From the NCBI GenBank assembly GCA_020310875.1, contig MU260067.1:592501-656500 (forward strand): 64,000 bases of DNA, given 5' to 3'. The notes below the pieces were generated by a model, which was not told the origin of the DNA, ran no database searches, and saw only the letters and a list, made by a program, of their open reading frames with translations. Positions 34,303-45,035 of the stretch are shown here, one piece after another. Within the stretch, counting starts at the first letter, position 1. Each line of letters begins with the position of its first letter. The stretch comes from Ceratopteris richardii. Taxonomy: Eukaryota; Streptophyta; Polypodiopsida; Polypodiales; Pteridaceae. The position numbers and the translations under genes are program-made.

Positions 34303-34718
34303 CATGTTCTTGTCTACATGTATAATTTCCACCATAATTTCATGACTCCTCGAAGTTGCACAATTGCCGCCTTTGCTTTTGATTCCTCACTAAATATGCC
34401 CAGGCCAAAGAAATCTTCAAGTTCCTCAATCCAATCCTCTCCAATTTTCTTCTCACCATCAAAATCATTTAATTTTTCTCTTTTAAACACTTGCTTAAGT
34501 GCAGATTCACTTGCATCATCATCATCTTTGGGTTCATGTTTCCCTCTAGCTCTACGTGCATTGGATGTTCTCGCACCATTACCACCTTCATCATTGAGGC
34601 CCATGAAAGCATTTGCAAGACCCTCTTTTTGTTTGTTGGATCTTTCTTTATGTAATTCTCCATTCAATGTACGGATAAGCTCCTCTTGTTCTTCTATCTT
34701 CTTCTTCAAAGCCTTCAT
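34303..34718 (-). pseudogene. Chromovirus copy 3 gag, 5' part
   Basis: The start at 34718 is 35 nt from LTR-E. It encodes MKALKKKIEEQEELIRTLNG, FMGLNDEGGNG, the acidic EPKDDDDASES linker and KREKLNDFDGEKKIG, then WIEELEDFFGLGIFSEESKA. It runs into the 2.8-kb insertion. The reading frame is open for 134 codons, so this end is well kept. Confidence 0.85.
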
Positions 34719-35162
34719 CTTTTCCCAGAATCAATCTCCGCTCTGATACCACTTGTAACAAGTCTCCTAATCTTGAATCACAATCCCACACAGAATAATA
34801 GACTTCGGCACAACAAGATATAGAAGAAAAACAGATTATACATAGAACAAGAAGAGAGAGAATTTTATTATCTGTGTAGATTTACAAGTAGTTATGATCT
34901 GCGTTACAAAATCTATCAAATAGCTTCAATGTGAAGCCTCATCCACCTGACCACCCCCGAGCTAATCTCAATCCCAATCTCCATCACAATCACAATATCA
35001 ATCCCAATCTCAATCACAATCACAATCTCAATTCCAATCGCAATCTCAGAAGCCCAAAATGATCGTGATCAATGTACGAACATTGTCCTTCCCTATCTTT
35101 CAGTCTTCGTCTTTTTGGATCTCCACCTTTTGCTAGCGCACGACCAATCACGCCTTCTGTAA

Positions 35163-35222
35163 GGAATTGAACTCACAACCTCTTGGTTAGGAATGTGATG
35201 GGCTAACCACTTGCCCCAAAAG
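35163..35222 (-). other. tRNA-like segment in TRIM LTR, left copy
   Basis: The minus strand reads like a degenerate tRNA: GGGGCAAGTGGTTAGCCCA (D-arm and A-box-like, 35201-35218), a TTCCTAA loop-like string (about 35189-35195) and AGTTCAATTCC (B-box-like, 35163-35173; 9 of 11 match GGTTCGANTCC with N free). TGTGAG and CTTACA flank the TTCAATTC loop and pair over 6 bp, like a T-arm. The layout recalls tRNA-Arg-type genes, but the acceptor and anticodon stems are not intact. Confidence 0.55.
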
Positions 35223-35421
35223 CCATGGTTGAGGATTACTTCCTAATCCTCTCTCTTAGGGTGTAGTTCAACCATCTCCTACTAGGATTATGTTACATTC
35301 TTCCCCCCTTGGTCGATCATTGTCCTCAATGATCTACTCTTGTATCCTTCTAGCCTCGGTGATCAGTCCCTTGAATTCCCTAGGTGCCCTTGAATTGATG
35401 TCCCTCAACCTCGCACAGTTT

Positions 35422-35560
35422 CTTGAACCTTGTTCGCAACCTTGGTCTCTTGAACCCTTGTTCTCAACCTTGGTGTCTTGAACCTTCTTATTCGCAACCT
35501 TGGTGTCTTGAGCCCTTGTTCTCAACCTCAGCCTTGAACCTTGTTCTCACCCATGCTTGT
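35422..35560. repeat. 26-30-bp tandem repeat inside TRIM
   Basis: Five units beginning cttgaacc/cttgagcc at about 35422, 35449, 35477, 35507 and 35533, each continuing '(c)ttgttctcaaccttggtgt'. The spacings are 27, 28, 30 and 26 bp. Confidence 0.85.
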
Positions 35561-35856
35561 TATCTTGAACACTCAATCAAGTGTCACCCAAGGATTCCCA
35601 AGGATTTCACACTTGCAAGCTAGCTCATTGGAAAGTTCCTTCCGAGAGCTTTCCAATGGTATATTACACGCCTCAATCCAACCTATGGATTGAGAGATAC
35701 ACCCCAATCATTGTAAGGTCCATCCTTGAAACCGACGCGTGCACCTTCCACAACTCCTACCCTTTCACATAGAGGATGCCCAAGCGCCTTTTTTAGAGGC
35801 CATTGGGTCATTCCACCTTGCCCAAGCCTACTTCCTAGGCTCTGATACCAATGTAA

Positions 35857-35916
35857 GGAATTGAACTCATAACGTCTTGGTTAGGAATGTGATGGGCTAA
35901 CCACTTGCCCCAAAAG
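35857..35916 (-). other. tRNA-like segment in TRIM LTR, right copy
   Basis: Same segment in the second LTR, 694 bp away. It carries the two LTR substitutions (cataacg instead of cacaacc), which fall just outside the B-box-like core. A box-like part about 35895-35912, B box-like part 35857-35867. Confidence 0.55.
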
Positions 35917-36779
35917 CCATGGTTGAGGATTACTTCCTAATCCTCTCTCTTAGGGTGTAGTTCAACCATCTCCTACTAGGATTATGTTACACCTTCCTAG
36001 ACATGCACTCTTTGAATATGCATGCTCCAAGATAGCGTCTTTTTGCATGTCTCAAGCAAGCCTTCCAGACCACCCATGCATCTACTTTTCATGTCCACCT
36101 CAAGAATCGTGCTTGCAAAAATAGAGGCGATCCCTGCAACACACTCACACACGTCAATCACCCAAAATAACCCATATACCCATGTGCGTTTTCTAAATCT
36201 GCGAACATGATTAAGATGAATGAAGGCTTCCCTTTTTTTTAAGTGTTGGAAAATGGCACTTTTCCAAGCCTTGTAAATAAAAAACGATGAGGAATTAGCT
36301 TAAGCTTGTGAGACACAAAAATATTCAGTTCTTAAATTTTTATAGTAGTGTTAGAGACGCCTCCGGTCCAAATCTGCTACAAGATATCACTTTTGGGCCC
36401 TACAAAATTCGAAATTGTAGAGGGAGATGAGAAAACATGAGAAATCTCTTTGTTAACCTATCTTCACAGGATCAAATGAGACATAAAACATAAGAATTAC
36501 AAGAAATTTAACTAGTTAAAGTTTTTCTACTAAGAGTACTCTAGCTTTCTCTCATACCACTTTTTCAGATTCATTCATCTTCATGCTCAAATTTAACACA
36601 CAAATTTCATGTGACAACTTTCTAGAGAGAGAATGTAAAAACTTATTGCTACAAAATTTTGCAGAGATGATCAGAATATCCTAAACATAAAATTTCATTA
36701 TTACCTACACATCTTTTCCTTTTTGGCATCTTACAATTCTCCCCATCTTTTAAGAACTCTGTCCTCACAGTTGGAAAGA

Positions 36780-37448
36780 AGGATAATGTTCCATAAAGTC
36801 ATCTAAACCGACCCATGTTGAATCTTCAATAGGATATGCAAACCACTTAACTAAAATTTCCACTAGTTCACGATTCCTAAGATGTCTAATTCTCCTATCC
36901 ATTATAACTTCTGGTTCAAGCTCAAAAGTGGCATCTTCCTTCAACTTAGATTTGTTCTACAAAACATGATCAGCATTAGGAACATACCTTTTAAGTAATC
37001 CAACATGGAAAACTGGATGAATTTTCAAAGTTAGGTAGGTCAAGTAAATATGCAAAAGAACCAACTTTCTTTAAGATTTAAAAAGGATCAGCATAACGTG
37101 GAGACAATTGATGATCTTTGCCTAAAAACAGATTTGATTTAGAAGGACTCACTTTCAAGAAAACCAGATCATTTGTTTGAAATTCTAAGGATCTCTTTTT
37201 GAGATCATGATATAATTTATGACGTTTCTGTGCATCTTTCATATTCTTCCTTACCTTATTTAGCTCGAAATCCATGTTTTCAAGCATTTGTTTGGATATC
37301 TCAACTTGATTTTGTGAATTAAAAAGTGAATCCGGTAGCAAACAATTATAGCCATACATTGCTTCAAAAGGTGTCATGTTAATAGAGGAATGCCATGCTC
37401 TATTATATGCATACTCAACCAAAGGTAATATTCAGTTCAATTCTTTTG
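36780..37448 (-). pseudogene. Chromovirus copy 4 integrase C-terminal part
   Basis: 37422-37078 encodes VEYAYNRAWHSSINMTPFEAMYGYN and the LENMDFELNKVRKNMKDAQKR linker to SPRYADPF. 37070-36780 encodes the THPVFHVGLLKR-like segment and the chromodomain-like tail in other frames. The integrase core lies at 48269-48745, because a 10.8-kb element was inserted here at 37453/48269. Confidence 0.88.
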
Positions 37449-37514
37449 CTTCTTGTATCGCGGCATTTCCCTCTCTCTCTCTTTTTCTCTCTCTCTTCTC
37501 TCTCTCTTTCCCCC

Positions 37515-38015
37515 ACCACCCCCGCGGCCCCACCGTCACCTCGACCCCCTCCAACCCCACCGTCCCCTCCTCTTTCCTCCACCATCCCCGCGGCCCCACC
37601 ATCACCACGACCCCCTCCAACTCCACTGTCCCCTCCTTTTTCCCCGCCACCCCTGCGGCCCCCACCATCACCTCGACCCCCTCCAACCCCATTGTCCCCT
37701 CCTCTTTTCTCCACCACCCCCACGGCCCCACCATCACCACGACCCCCTCCAACCCCACCGTCCCCTCCTTTTTCCCCGCCACCCCTGCGGCCCCCACCAT
37801 CACCCCGATCCCCTCCAACTCCACCATCCCCTCCTTTTTCCCTGCCACCCCTGTGGCCCCCACCATCACCCCGACCCCCTCCAACCCCACTGTCCCCTCC
37901 TCTTTTCTCCACCACCCCCGCGACCCCTATCATCACCACGACCCCCTCCAACTCCACCGTCCCCTCCTTTTTCCTGCCACCCCCGCGACCCCCACCATCA
38001 CCTCGACCCCCTCCA
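37515..38015. repeat. 66-bp C-rich minisatellite, 8 units
   Basis: Units of about 66 bp built as ACCATCACC-(A)CGACCCCCTCCAAC-TCC...GTCCCCTCC-TTTTTCCCCGCCACCC-CTGCGGCCCC. 'cgaccccct'-type marks lie at about 37541, 37608, 37674, 37740, 37806, 37872, 37939 and 38004. Because 66 is divisible by 3, all six frames stay open; the long Pro-rich and Gly-rich ORFs are artefacts. Confidence 0.92.
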
Positions 38016-38024
38016 GCTCCACCA

Positions 38025-38720
38025 GCCTCCACAGCCCCCACGGCCTCCCACAGCCCTCCACAGCCCTGCATGGCCCCCCACGGCCCCCCACATCCCCCCA
38101 CAGCCCTCCACGGCCCCCCACGGCTCCCCATAGCCCCCCACGGCCCCCCACAGCCCCCCACAGCCCCCCTCAGCCCCCCACGCCCCCCTACAGCCCCCCA
38201 AGGTCCCCCACAACCCCCACGGCCCCCCTCAGCCCCCCACGGCCCCCCATAGCCCCCACGGCCCTCCACAGCCCCCCACGCCCCCCACGCCCCCCCACAG
38301 CCCCCCACGGCCCCCCACAGCCCCCCACGGCCCCCTTAGCCTCCCACAGCCCCCCACGGCCCCCCATAGCCCCCCACGGCCCCCCACACCCCCCACACCC
38401 CCCACGGCCCTCCACAGCCGCCCCACAGCCCTCCATAGCCCCCCACAGCCCCCCACGGCCCCCCTCAACCCCCCACGGCCCCCCACAGCCCCCCACGCCC
38501 CCCACGGACCCCAAAGCCCCCCACAGCCCTCCACAGCCCCCCACAGCCCCCCACGGCCACCCATAGCCCCCCACGGCCCCCCTCAGCCCCCCACGGCCCC
38601 CCACAACCCCCCACGGCCCCCCACGGCCCCCCACAGCCCCCCACGGCCCTCCACAGCCCCCCACAGCCCCCCACGGCTCCCCACGGGCCCCCACAGCCCT
38701 CCACCACTCCACACCACCCC
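38025..38720. repeat. CCCCCCACGG/CCCCCCACAG decamer array
   Basis: About 70 imperfect copies of a 10-bp unit, CCCCCCACGG or CCCCCCACAG with CCCTCCA variants, giving extreme strand asymmetry (almost no G outside CGG/CAG). The minus strand is a long series of GGGGGG runs with 4-nt linkers, a strong G-quadruplex-forming pattern. The equivalent in the 3' LTR is at about 46345-46930. Confidence 0.92.
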
Positions 38721-39389
38721 CACAAACCCCACATATCCCACAAATTCCACAATTTCCCACGACCTCACATAAGGCTCTCATGTAGTTTTGGATGGATATT
38801 TGGAGGATCATTTCTTAACCAAACCCTATAGTGTTATATATCGTTGGAAAGCTCTCGAAGAGTACTTTTCAATGGTCTAACTTTAAAATCTTGGATCAAT
38901 TTTTGACCATACCCCAAAAACCCCCACAACTCCTTATAACTCACCCCCTATTCCCACCCAACCCACAAAACCCACAAACCCCACAAACCCCACACAACTC
39001 CACACAACTCCACACTCCTCCACAACCCTCTACAAACCCCATAATCTCTCTCAACTCCCCACAACTCACCTCCCACTTAATATGAAGGATCAAAAGCTAC
39101 TACGAAAAATTAGATGAAGGATGTGCTTCTCAGGGAAATTCAAATATCACGGGTGGCACAAAATGAGGATCTCAGCTTGCATTCAAAAGTGACAGTAAAG
39201 GTGTAAGTGGTAAAAGTGAAAGTGGAGAAATGACTATTGCCGCCAACCATTCATGACAACTGCCTATTTTTGAGGATCCAATTCAAATCAAGTGGAATAT
39301 TTGATCTACCCCTCCATTCTTGGGCAACCAACCGGTGCGTGATCAGTGGACGTGAGGAATCGGTAAGGCCCTCTTGGCCTATTGGAGCC

Positions 39390-39397
39390 TATAAAAG
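39390..39397 (+). promoter_or_regulatory. LTR TATA box
   Basis: TATAAAAG in the context gagccTATAAAAGcaatgg, about 620 bp before the LTR end. Conserved in the 3' LTR at 47649-47656. Likely start of the element's transcript about 30 nt downstream. Confidence 0.7.
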
Positions 39398-40014
39398 CAA
39401 TGGATCTATGTTCATTTGGGATACATTCAGATATACACATTTACATACGTACGTATAGAGGTCCTCTCTTTGCACTTTGTGGCTTCAAGCCTACTGTAGG
39501 AATTCACTCTGTGGTGAGGATACAGAGCGTGGGCTTCCCAGTGAGGGCTAATAGCACTATAGTGTGAAGAGAGTGGCTTGGTTTTGTCATCTAGTGTGAG
39601 TCATTGGTATTTTGCGCTCTTTCCCTTAGAGCAAGTCTTCATATTTTGTATTGATCAGTGCTAGTCTACATTTAGTTGAGTCCATTGTGCGGATTGGATG
39701 AATCCCTTGTATTGATGTTGATTAGTTCTGAAATGGCATGATAGCCTAGAGCATAAACTTTTGAGCACCTCATTTGTCTATGTCGTAATCATCTGATTCG
39801 AACTAAGGAGTGGTTGGTCTTCCATTATTGTCATTTTGTCATTAATATTTTCTTGAGTATTCGCAACTCTGTGCAATCATTGATATCTGCCTGCTCACAG
39901 AAGTGTTAAAGGGTATATTTCCCAAAGGAGAACCTCCCTTGAGTAGGTGAAGTACTGGAATGCTTGCTGCCTGCTCTTATTAAAAGTAGATACCCCAGTA
40001 CCTCCTCTATAGTT

Positions 40015-40032
40015 TGGCACGCCCGGTGGGAC
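40015..40032 (+). promoter_or_regulatory. Primer-binding site of 10.8-kb element
   Basis: TGGCACGCCCGGTGGGAC starts 3 nt after the 5' LTR end. Its position and TGG start fit a tRNA primer site, but it is not the tRNA-Met site used by the chromovirus and the TRIM. I cannot name the tRNA with certainty. Confidence 0.7.
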
Positions 40033-40117
40033 ACTTGCATTTCTGTGAGAGGCCCTGAGGATAGTAAATAGTCCTCTTTTTTAGTATTTTTGCCCTATCG
40101 TATTTGCAAGTAGATAC

Positions 40118-41188
40118 ATGACCCATACACGAGCGGATAAGGAGCCTCTTCGTATACGAAGGAGCCTTAACAAGTCAGCTATATCTTCAACTAGTGAACC
40201 TACCTCCCCTCTACCCTCTTTGAATTTATCTATTGAATTCGGTGCGACACCACTATCAAAGGAGAAGCATAGTAGAACATTAGACTTCTCCTCAGATACG
40301 TCAAAAGAAACACCAGTGCAAATGGAGGATCTCTCTCATTTACTCTCCAGACTCAATATTAAGTTCCCTACCTTCAAGGGACAAGCTTATGAGGATGCTG
40401 ATGATCATGTGAGGAGGTTCATCTCCTTATGTCGTGGACGAGGTCTGCAGAATAGAGAGGATGCAATGCTGGTACTCTTGCCATCCACATTGGAAGGCCT
40501 TGCTGACAAATGGTACAGTCAATATGCAGATGGCCATTTTGCTACATGGGAGGCTCTGAAGACGGCATTCTCACAGACATTTCGACCTAGTGACTCCTCG
40601 GAAAGAGCTCTAGACCAGCTCAAGGATCTAAAGCTAAGATCAGGTGAATCCTTTCATGAACTTCACACTAGAACAAAAGCACTTGTTGCACGTCTGCCAC
40701 ATGCTCCTGGTGATTTCTTGGTTAAAAAATGGATAGAAAAAGCTTTGCCTAGGTCATCTTAGCAGAAGCTACGTGAGTCTCTTAGATTGGATGCAACCCT
40801 CAATGATTTTGTTGCAGCAGCATCACGCATTGAAGAAGCTAGGCAATATTTTGAAGGAGATAGACAATCAAATTATGTTGCAGAACTAGACCCTATTGGG
40901 CAACTGAGGAAGGAATTGGAGGCATTGAGAATGCAACAAAATCAACAAGAAGAGAAGGTCTTGCCACCACTGCGTCGCACTGATGATGAAGTAGCCCAAC
41001 TTCGCCGTGAGTTAGAAGATTTGCGGACCACTCAAGATATAAGAAGGCATATTTGGTGCACAATTTGTAACAGCAATGGGCATTCCAATGCTAATTGCCC
41101 TAACAAGGTAAGCTGTCAATTTTGTGGAAAGGATGGTCATGAAGCTAGAGACTGTTACTACCTCAAGGGTACACAGCAACCAAAGTAA
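40118..41188 (+). pseudogene. Gag of 10.8-kb element, with stop
   Basis: MTHTRADKEPLRIRRSLNKS starts about 85 nt after the primer site. Residues ~80-210 form the retrotransposon gag core: FPTFKGQAYEDADDHVRRF, LEGLADKWYSQYADG, WEALKTAFSQTF, LKDLKLRSGESFHELH. A TAG at 40760-40762 interrupts it; the same frame continues QKLRESLRLDATLNDFVAAASR to two zinc knuckles, CTICNSNGHSNANC and CQFCGKDGHEARDC. The context TAG-CAG suggests a former CAG. Gag forms the particle and binds RNA. After KGTQQPK a stop ends the frame and the reading shifts by +1. Confidence 0.9.
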
Positions 41189-41798
41189 CCCTCAAGCTTT
41201 GGATTCATATTATGCTAGTACTTCAAACGGACCTAATAGAGAGGAAAATCGTATGACAAAGCCTAGATATAATAGACCATTGATGTGTTATCGCTGTGGT
41301 GAGTATGGCCATATGCAAAATAGGTGTTCCCTTCCAGAAGATGCACCTCCTTGTCAACATTGTCCAAAGGCCAAGGATCACTATACCAAAGACTGCCCAA
41401 GAAGCCGTCCTGCTCCAATCCACATGATTGCAGTCTCTCCACAAGAAGAAGGTAGGACCACTCAGTCTTATGCTGTTTCATCTTCTTCAATGCCCATGAT
41501 GACTAGAGCCAGACAAGCGACAGCAACCCATAGAGAGGAACAAGAGGGTGTCCAGGATAAAGAAGAGGAAAAGAAGGCTGGGTGGAAGGGCCAAGTAGAA
41601 ATTGAAGGAGCTTATGAAGGGATGGCTACTTCTCTAAGGGACCAACCAACAAGTCTGCAAGAAGACACTCATGAGGTAAACATTGAACAGATCTTGAAAG
41701 GTATTCATCACAAGGTTAGTCTGTACGAACTTATAAGGATGGATTCAAAAATAAGAAGTGACTTATTGAAGATTATACACTGTGCTCACTTGATCTAA
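41170..41798 (+). pseudogene. Gag 3' part with two more zinc knuckles
   Basis: In the +1 frame the polyprotein continues ALDSYYASTSNGPNREE and PRYNRPLMCYRCGEYGHMQNRC, then CQHCPKAKDHYTKDC, giving four knuckle-like motifs in all, the last with irregular spacing. A charged linker follows (REEQEGVQDKEEEKKAGWK, EGAYEGMATSLRDQPTS). A TAA at 41796-41798 ends it in the same frame as the protease. The frameshift lies between about 41165 and 41190. Confidence 0.88.
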
Positions 41799-42737
41799 TC
41801 ACCCAGTATAGATGGTTTCATGGTTGATTTTCCTCCTGCACCCTTGGCAGACTACCAAAGCTCAAGACTATCTATTTGTATAAAGGATGAAGCTCTCACA
41901 GGTGTGATCATAGATGGAGGCTCTGGTATCAATTTGATGCCAAATTTCACAATGAAGAAACTGAATTTGAACCCCACCAAGATGGCACCATTCACAGTTA
42001 CACTAGCAGATCAACATCGGATTGCGCCTCTTGGCATTATTGAAAAGGTACTGATGATAGTACAGGGTTGCCACTTTGTTCTAGATTTTGTTGTTATTGC
42101 ACTTCCACAGGAGACTTCTTACCCTTTACTCCTGGGGAGACCTTGGCTGAGGCAAGCAAAAGCTTTGCAAGATTGGGGGGAAAACAAACTATGGATTTCA
42201 ACAAGCACCAATAGCCAACTGCAATTACATTTGGAAGAAGGATTCGACTCAGGGAAAACTATTGGGTATACTGTGGACACTCAGGTAATGCCCTCTCTAT
42301 CCCAAGAAGAAGATACATTATTGAATTGGATGATGGAAAGCACAGAGTGTTGCACGGTGGAAATCAGTGAAATAGAAGAAGAAGTTACGGATGAAGGAGT
42401 TGCAGTAAAAGGCCATGAAGATCACAAGGAGTTGGAGAATGAGAGTTTGCAGGAGAATACAAACTTTGAAGAGGCAAAAAATATAGAAGTACCTGGGGTG
42501 GACAGTTATGAGCCTGAGTGCAGAGAAGATCTTCCTTTTACGGATATACCTCAAGGATGGACCAGAGAACATATTGCAGAATATAAGCTAAAGTCCACTC
42601 CTGCATACAGTGGAGATGATTTCTCTAACAAGACTAGTCCTGAAGCACTAGTTCAAGAAATAAATCTAGGGGATGAAGAGAACCCTCAAGTAGTCCACTT
42701 GGCCTCTTGGCTATGGCATTATCCTCCTTTACTGTAG
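41799..42737 (+). pseudogene. Protease and linker of 10.8-kb element
   Basis: After the stop the frame runs SPSIDGFMVDFPPAPLADYQ, then the retropepsin core TGVIIDGGSGINLMP with the catalytic Asp in an unusual IDGGSG setting, and TSYPLLLGRPWLRQAKAL, the second conserved flap/ILG block. A long acidic linker follows (SEIEEEVTDEGVAVKGHEDHKELE) to a TAG at 42735-42737. The same frame then continues directly into RT, so gag-3', protease and pol share one frame broken only by stops. Confidence 0.88.
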
Positions 42738-45035
42738 AAGGTAACTTCTTTACTTTTTGCCTACAAAAATGTCTTCGCATGGTCCTACAAAGATCTAGCA
42801 GGGATACCAGAGGAGCTTGGATTACACAGAATACCCTTAGTTGAGGGAGCCGCGCCTGCAAGAAGTAGGCCGTATCGACTCAATCCAAAATATGCAGAGG
42901 CGGTAAAGTTGGAAGTTACAAAACTAGAAGAAGCAAGTATAATTGTTCTAGTAGAACATTCCAGGTGTCTTTCTTCTATGGTTATTGTACCCAAGAAAAA
43001 TAGTGGAAAAATAAGTGCCTTTAAAAATAAAGTGACTATTCAAGATGGATTTCCTCAGCCCTTTTCAGAGCAAGTACTTGAGGAAGTAGCTGGTCACACT
43101 TTGTATAGCTTCTTGGATGGTTTTAGTGGCTACAATCAGATAGTGATCCATCCTGATGATAGGGACAAAACAACCTTTGTTACTCCATGGGGCACTTATG
43201 TCTATACTCGCATGGCTTTTGGTTTGAAGAATGCACCAGCTTCATTTAAAAGAACAATGTATCTAATATTGGGCAAGTGGTTAACAACCTTTCTCCGCAT
43301 TTTCATGGATGACTTTTCAGTGTTTTCAGGCACAGATAGAAGAGCAGCAGTTCAAGATTTCCATGATCATTTGGAAAATCTAAAGGAAATCTTTGAGCAA
43401 TGCCTCAAAACAGGTTTGAAGTTAAATCCTGCTAAATGTCATTTTTTGGTCACCAAGGGCACTCTTCTTAGTCACATAGTATCTGCTGAAGGGATAACGG
43501 TTGACCCTGCAAAGGTTACTGCTATTCTATTCATGCCTATTCCACAAAGCCCAAAAGAAGTGCAAAGTTTTTTGGGCCATGCAGGATATCATAGAAGATT
43601 CATACGAATGTATTCAGAAATAGCTAAGCCCTTATCAAGGCTTACCAGTAAAAAGGTCCCTTTCTCATGGAGTGCTGAAGCTGAGAAAGCATTTTGTGAA
43701 CTGAAAATGAGGTTATGTACTGCTCCACTTTTGAGTGTTCCTAATTGGTCATTAGAATTTCATGTGCATACAGATGCTAGTCTTCATGCTGTTGGTGCAG
43801 TTCTAGCTCAACCATCATCACACAAGGTTGATAGACCTATCTCCTATGCTAGCAGACTACTCACCCAAGCAGAAAGGAACTACAGTACGACCGAAAGGGA
43901 AGGCTTGGCTATTGTATTTGCTCTTCAGAAGTTTTGGCATTACCTTCTCGGTGTACATTTTATAGTCATATCCGACCATCAGCCCTTGAAGTACTTGATA
44001 AACAAGCCTACAGTAGCTGGAAGGATTTGGAGATGGTTACTCCTCTTTCAAGAATTCAACTTTGATATTCACATTAAGCCAGGAAGAGAGCACTACATGG
44101 CAGATCAAGTGTCCAAGACTGCAATGAGCGAGAAGGCAACAGGTATTAATGATGAACTGGTGGATAGTAATCTCTTTCTAGTGGCAATACAGACTGATTG
44201 GTATGATGGAATTCTCCATTTTCTCACTACTGGAAAACTCCCAAAACACTTGACACCTGTAGAAAAGAGAAGATTGCTCCTAAAAACCAAAGCATATTCA
44301 CTTATAAATGGAAATTTATATAAATACTGTCAGGATGATATCTTGAGAAAGTGTGTTTATCCCGAGGAGGTAAATCTTTTGCTAGAGGCAACACACATTG
44401 AAGGACATCTAAGGGGGGAAGAGTTGGCTCACAGGATTATCCACAAAGGACTATGGTGGCCTCATATTTACAAGGATGCGATCAAGTTTGCTAAAGAATG
44501 CCACATTTGCCAGAGATGTGCTCCTACGCCAACCAGATTGAATTTCCAACCATTAGTCATATCCACAAGATGGCTCCCATTTGAACGATGGGGTCTTGAT
44601 TTCATAGGACCAATTAGTCCAACTAGTCAACCTGGGGGTAAGAAGTATATTTTGATGGCCACATGTTATGCAACTAAATGGATAGAGGCTAAAGCTAATG
44701 TGGATTGCACAACGTTAACAGTAGCTAAGTTCTTGTATAAACGTATTTTCTCAAGATTTGGTTGCCCACTGGAAATCACTAGTGATAGAGGCACACATTT
44801 TGTAAATCAATTGCTCCAATTTATATTTGACAGGTACAAGGTTTTTCATAAAAAGTCATGTGCCTACTACCCAAGGGTGAATGGCCAAGCAGAAAGCTCC
44901 AATAAGATTTTGATTGGATTGCTGTGCAAATTATCTTTTGATCATCAAAGCTTTTGGCCACAAGCATTGATCGGTGCAATTTGGGCTTTTAGAACTACAA
45001 GAAGGGGTTCACTGGTGATAGTCCATTTCGCTTAG
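42738..45035 (+). pseudogene. RT, RNase H and integrase of 10.8-kb element
   Basis: The frame opens right after the TAG: VFAWSYKDLAGIPEELGLHRI, RSRPYRLNPKYAEAV. RT: SSMVIVPKKNSGK, YSFLDGFSGYNQI, AFGLKNAPASF and FMDD at residues 132-135 counted from the Met at 42909. RNase H: EFHVHTDASLHAVGAVLAQ, NYSTTEREGLAIVFAL, VISDHQPLKYL. Integrase: H2C2 zinc binding (HIEGHLRGEELAHR, ECHICQRC), GLDFIGPI, TSDRGTHFVN and NGQAESSNKI for the D, D, E triad. It breaks by frameshift near 45005 within AFRTT. All catalytic residues are still present. Confidence 0.93.

Larger units (their letters stand above)
35158..35991 (-). mobile_element. TRIM-like miniature LTR retrotransposon
   Basis: 834 bp in all. The 140-bp LTRs (35158-35297 and 35852-35991) begin TGTAAGGAATTG and end TATGTTACA and differ at only two positions. 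The target duplication is CCTTC (35153-35157 and 35992-35996). On the minus strand the primer site TGGTATCAGAGCC (35838-35850) abuts the right LTR after one nucleotide, and a polypurine tract (AAGGGGGGAAGAA) abuts the left LTR. The 554-bp interior has no gag or pol, so it must be moved by enzymes made elsewhere. It lies inside LTR-E, so it is younger than that LTR. Confidence 0.95.
34754..36735 (-). mobile_element. LTR-E, shared, interrupted by a TRIM
   Basis: TGTAACAAG at the left edge, GCATCTTACA at the right. Removing the nested element and one 5-bp duplication leaves about 1143 bp, in line with LTR-B and D. A primer site (minus strand TGGTATCAGAGC, about 34740-34751) lies on its left and a polypurine tract complement (attctccccatctttt) on its right. 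It is the 5' LTR of copy 3 and the 3' LTR of copy 4. Hexamer array at 34965-35050. Confidence 0.93.
37454..40011 (+). repeat. 5' LTR of 10.8-kb element
   Basis: 2558 bp, TG...TA (terminal CA changed). Order: CT-rich start, eight 66-bp C-rich units (about 37540-38010), a decamer array (about 38025-38720), a CCCCACAAA-type stretch (38890-39080), then normal-composition sequence with a TATA box. By-eye comparison of 39114-40011 with the 3' LTR gives about 26 differences, mostly transitions. Confidence 0.93.

Noticed and set aside
37376..38566. 396-residue Pro-rich ORF and the overlapping Gly-rich ORFs on the other strand
   Set aside because: They are read-through of 66-bp and 10-bp C-rich tandem repeats in an LTR; all six frames are open because repeat length or composition excludes stops. 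The same happens at 45616-47007.
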